Position numbers and translations under genes: made by a program
From: Bradyrhizobium erythrophlei
Lineage (GTDB): Bacteria > Pseudomonadota > Alphaproteobacteria > Rhizobiales > Xanthobacteraceae
Reading direction: 5' to 3'
DNA: 64,000 nucleotides
Assembly (NCBI RefSeq): GCF_900129505.1
Contig: NZ_LT670818.1
Span: 4,435,001-4,499,000, forward strand
The notes under the pieces: generated by a model
The model's input: only the letters and a program-made list of their open reading frames with translations
Databases searched by the model: none
What the model was told of the DNA's origin: nothing
In this document: in pieces, positions 61,518 through 64,000 of the stretch
How positions within the stretch are numbered: position 1 is the first letter of the stretch
Layout of the letters: each line of letters begins with the position of its first letter

Positions 61518-63968
61518 TTAAGGCTTGGCTTCCTGCTCCGGCGAGAAGGGTTCGAGCTTGAAGGTCAGCTTGTCGATCTTGCCGGTGAACTTGAAGGGAG
61601 TGTCGTAACGATACTCCACCAGTGCGACACCGGTGCGCGTGTCCTGGCCGACGTCGAAGGTTTCGTCCTCCGGGAACATGATCGGGGTGGTGTGTTCCAG
61701 CGTATTCCTCGCCACCTCCTTACCGTCCACCGACAATACGCCCGTGCCGCCCTTGCCCAAACCCGGCCCGTCCGCCTTGAATTCAAACACGATGGTGTGC
61801 TTGCCGGCTCCTAATTCGGTGCCCTCCCACGTCGTACGCTTGAGGTCGAGCAGGTTATAGAGGAACACTACCTTGCCCCGGCCGACGCCGAAGTCGCCCT
61901 TGCTTAGGAACAGGCCATAGCCGCCGAAGCGCCCGCCCTCCGTGACGATCATGCCTTCCGCGCCGCCGTCAGGAATCGTAACCTCGGCCGTGATGGTGTA
62001 GGATTTGTCCAGGATGTCCGGGGCCGCGCTGGCCGGAGTGCCGGAGAGTTCGCCCGAATAGGTGAAGACGGTTCGTCCCGCCGTGAGGCTCGGGCGCGGC
62101 GTAATGAAGCGCGCGAGCGTCGAGTTGTCGAGCGGCAGCACGTTGTACTTCTTCGCCTCGGCGTAAAAGAGGCCCTGCATCTCCCTAAGCTTATCCGGCA
62201 TCCTGGTGGCCAGGTCGTTATACTCGGTGGGGTCCTCCTGGACGTTGTAAAGCTCCCAATTATACCCTGTGATCACATCGGGAGGCGTCTTGGAGCTTAG
62301 CTCCCACGGGAGAGTCACCGGCGTCGTCGCCGCCACCCACCCGTTGTTGTAGATGGCCCGATTGCCAAGCATCTCGAAATATTGCGTCGCGTGTCGCGTG
62401 GGCGCGGCGGCGTTCGCGTTGTCCCACGTGTACATCATGCTCACACCTTCGATTGGGATCTGCTTGATCCCGTTGATCGTATCTGGCTGCGGAATGCCAG
62501 TCGCTTCGAGGATGGTCGGGACGACGTCGATCACGTGAGCGAACTGGCGGCGAATGCCGCCCAGATCAGTGATGTGGCCGGGCCAGGAAATCGCCATGCC
62601 CTGCGCCGTCCCACCGAAGTGCGATGCCACCTGCTTCGTCCACTTGAACGGTGTGTCCATCGCCCACGCCCACTCCGCCGCATAGTGTGGGAATGTCCGT
62701 TCCGATCCCCAGAACGGATACCAGAGAAACTGGTCCTTCACCGGTACTTCAACGCCATTGAAAGTGGTGAACTCGTTCGGGGTGCCGTTGAGTATGCCTT
62801 CGGCGCTCGCGCCGTTGTCGCCACCAATATAGATAATCAGGGTGTTGTTAAGCTCGCCGAGGTCTTCAACGGCCTGGATGACCCGGCCAATCTCATGGTC
62901 GGCATAGGCGAGGTAAGCTCCATAGACATCCGCTTGCTTGATGAAGAGCTTCTTCTCGTCCCAACTGAGGGAGTCCCACTGCGGCAGCTCTTTCGGCCAC
63001 GGCGTCAGCTTAGCGTTTTCGGGCATAACGCCCAATCGCTTCTGGTTGGCGAAGATGGTCTCGCGCACTTTGTTCCACCCGTCATCGAAAAGGTGCATGT
63101 CGCTGATCTTCTTGATCCATTCCGGCGTCGGATGGTGAGGCGCATGGGTAGCGCCGGGTACGTAGTAGACAAAGAACGGTTTGTCGGGCGCGATCTCCTT
63201 GAGCTGCTTGATCTGCTGGATGGCGTCGTCGGCCATCGCCGTCTCCAGGTTCCAGCCGGGATTGCCCTCGAAGGGATAGATCGCAGTTGTGTTGCGGAAC
63301 AGGTTCGGCTGCCACTGGCTGGCATCGCCGCCGACAAAGCCGTAGAAATAATCGAAGCCCATGCCATTGGGCCACTGATTGAACGGCCCGGCTTGGCTCG
63401 CCTGGTAAAATGGCGTGTTGTGGTCCTTGCCGAACCACGAGGTTGCGTACCCGTTTTCCTTCAAGATGGTACCGATGGTGCCTTTCTCGATTGGGATAAT
63501 GGAGTCGTAACCCGGGAAGCCCGTCGCTGCTTCGCCGACCACCCCGTAGCCGACCGAGTGATGGTTGCGTCCCGTGATAATCGCTGCCCTCGTCGGCGAG
63601 CAGAGCGCCGCAGAGTGGAAATTCGTGTAGCGCAGTCCCTGTGCGGCGATGCGATCCATCGTAGGCGTGGGTATAACGCCGCCGAAGGTACCCGGTGCAC
63701 CGAAACCCTGATCGTCCGTCATGATCAGCAGCACGTTGGGCGCGCCCTTCGGCGGCACGACGCGCGGGGCCCACCAAGCCTTGGACTCCGAGGCTTTCTC
63801 TTTAATCACCCCGCCGAATTTCGGATCGGGCGGCGGAAGTTGTTTGCCGGTGATGGTAGTGGTGGCTTCAGGCGAACCCGGGACACCTGTGACCTGCTGC
63901 GCCGATGTCGGGACGCAACCAAGGGCGAGAAGGCTTGCGCCTGCAAGCATGCTGTGGCTGATTTTCAT
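61518..63968 (-). CDS. Periplasmic arylsulfatase
   Basis: The protein has 816 residues. The signal peptide ends near TSA-QQ (residue 23). The sulfatase core has LLIMTDDQGFGAPGTFGG (metal Asp85/Asp86), the formylglycine signature CSPTRAAIITGR with Cys123, HHSVGYGVVGE and the GGDNGASAEG metal block near 380. It matches the long AtsA/arylsulfatase type with a C-terminal beta domain (about 640-816, DKSYTITAEVTIPDGGAEGMIVTEGG...). It needs conversion of Cys123 to formylglycine by a generating enzyme not seen here. It releases sulphate from aryl sulphate esters for sulphur supply. The ATG at 63968 follows GGGAGCTTTCC. Confidence 0.94.
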   Translation of the reverse strand: MKISHSMLAGASLLALGCVPTSAQQVTGVPGSPEATTTITGKQLPPPDPKFGGVIKEKASESKAWWAPRVVPPKGAPNVLLIMTDDQGFGAPGTFGGVIPTPTMDRIAAQGLRYTNFHSAALCSPTRAAIITGRNHHSVGYGVVGEAATGFPGYDSIIPIEKGTIGTILKENGYATSWFGKDHNTPFYQASQAGPFNQWPNGMGFDYFYGFVGGDASQWQPNLFRNTTAIYPFEGNPGWNLETAMADDAIQQIKQLKEIAPDKPFFVYYVPGATHAPHHPTPEWIKKISDMHLFDDGWNKVRETIFANQKRLGVMPENAKLTPWPKELPQWDSLSWDEKKLFIKQADVYGAYLAYADHEIGRVIQAVEDLGELNNTLIIYIGGDNGASAEGILNGTPNEFTTFNGVEVPVKDQFLWYPFWGSERTFPHYAAEWAWAMDTPFKWTKQVASHFGGTAQGMAISWPGHITDLGGIRRQFAHVIDVVPTILEATGIPQPDTINGIKQIPIEGVSMMYTWDNANAAAPTRHATQYFEMLGNRAIYNNGWVAATTPVTLPWELSSKTPPDVITGYNWELYNVQEDPTEYNDLATRMPDKLREMQGLFYAEAKKYNVLPLDNSTLARFITPRPSLTAGRTVFTYSGELSGTPASAAPDILDKSYTITAEVTIPDGGAEGMIVTEGGRFGGYGLFLSKGDFGVGRGKVVFLYNLLDLKRTTWEGTELGAGKHTIVFEFKADGPGLGKGGTGVLSVDGKEVARNTLEHTTPIMFPEDETFDVGQDTRTGVALVEYRYDTPFKFTGKIDKLTFKLEPFSPEQEAKP

Positions 63969-64000
63969 GGAAAGCTCCCGTAGCCTTAAAGGGACCCACG

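Overview
The window is high-GC alphaproteobacterial DNA, most likely chromosome of Bradyrhizobium or a close Nitrobacteraceae relative. Support comes from the protein flavour (small secreted Gly/His/Tyr-rich proteins, two BMP-type transporter operons, a Hsp20/Lon/CBS stress block), from FixK/FNR-type TTGA-N6-TCAA boxes, and from several intergenic repeat families that I recall as common in this group. No phage module, CRISPR array, rRNA or tRNA gene was seen.

Region 1 (1-17.2 kb) is accessory and scarred. It holds the 5' part of a selenium-binding protein/methanethiol oxidase gene, a transposase stub, small secreted proteins, a group II intron inserted in a dispersed repeat, a PPOX-family/TetR divergent pair with a strong dyad operator, several decayed genes (ABC solute-binding protein, a small Bradyrhizobium-type protein, an HD hydrolase), RlpA, a B12-binding radical SAM protein, an LpxL-type acyltransferase, an aldehyde dehydrogenase/LysR pair and an IS630 remnant. 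Arrays of a short AAATTCCCTG unit lie between them.

Region 2 (17.2-27.8 kb) is metabolic: a secreted alpha/beta hydrolase, an aldose-1-epimerase-like protein, an alkyl-DHAP-synthase-like flavoprotein, an HtrA-like protease, and a Liv-type ABC operon (binding protein, two permeases, one polypeptide carrying both ATPases) that ends in a cyclase-family hydrolase.

Region 3 (27.8-32.6 kb) is a stress block read leftward: membrane protein, Hsp20, Lon, a 40-residue ORF and a CBS-BON protein. Four perfect or consensus FixK/FNR boxes lie in its intergenic spaces. Comparable boxes occur at 2.2 kb and in front of a cation antiporter at 60.8 kb, which suggests microaerobic control.

Region 4 (32.8-57.5 kb) is a large purine-catabolic island. 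It contains the urate oxidase PuuD, a DUF3830 protein, the allantoinase PuuE, a fused OHCU decarboxylase/HIU hydrolase, xanthine dehydrogenase (Fe-S and Mo subunits fused, FAD subunit separate), an 8-oxoguanine-deaminase-like amidohydrolase, two complete BMP-type purine/nucleoside ABC transporters, an outer-membrane channel candidate, a nucleoside/guanine deaminase, a biuret/triuret-hydrolase-like enzyme embedded in the second transporter operon, and allantoate amidohydrolase. Together these could import purines or their oxidised derivatives and take them through urate, HIU, OHCU and allantoin to allantoate and ureidoglycine/ureidoglycolate. The embedded amidohydrolase suggests a side route for biuret-like products.

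Region 5 (57.5-64 kb) holds a HAD hydrolase, a two-TM ion channel, a CAX-type antiporter, a frameshifted membrane-protein gene and a large periplasmic arylsulfatase.
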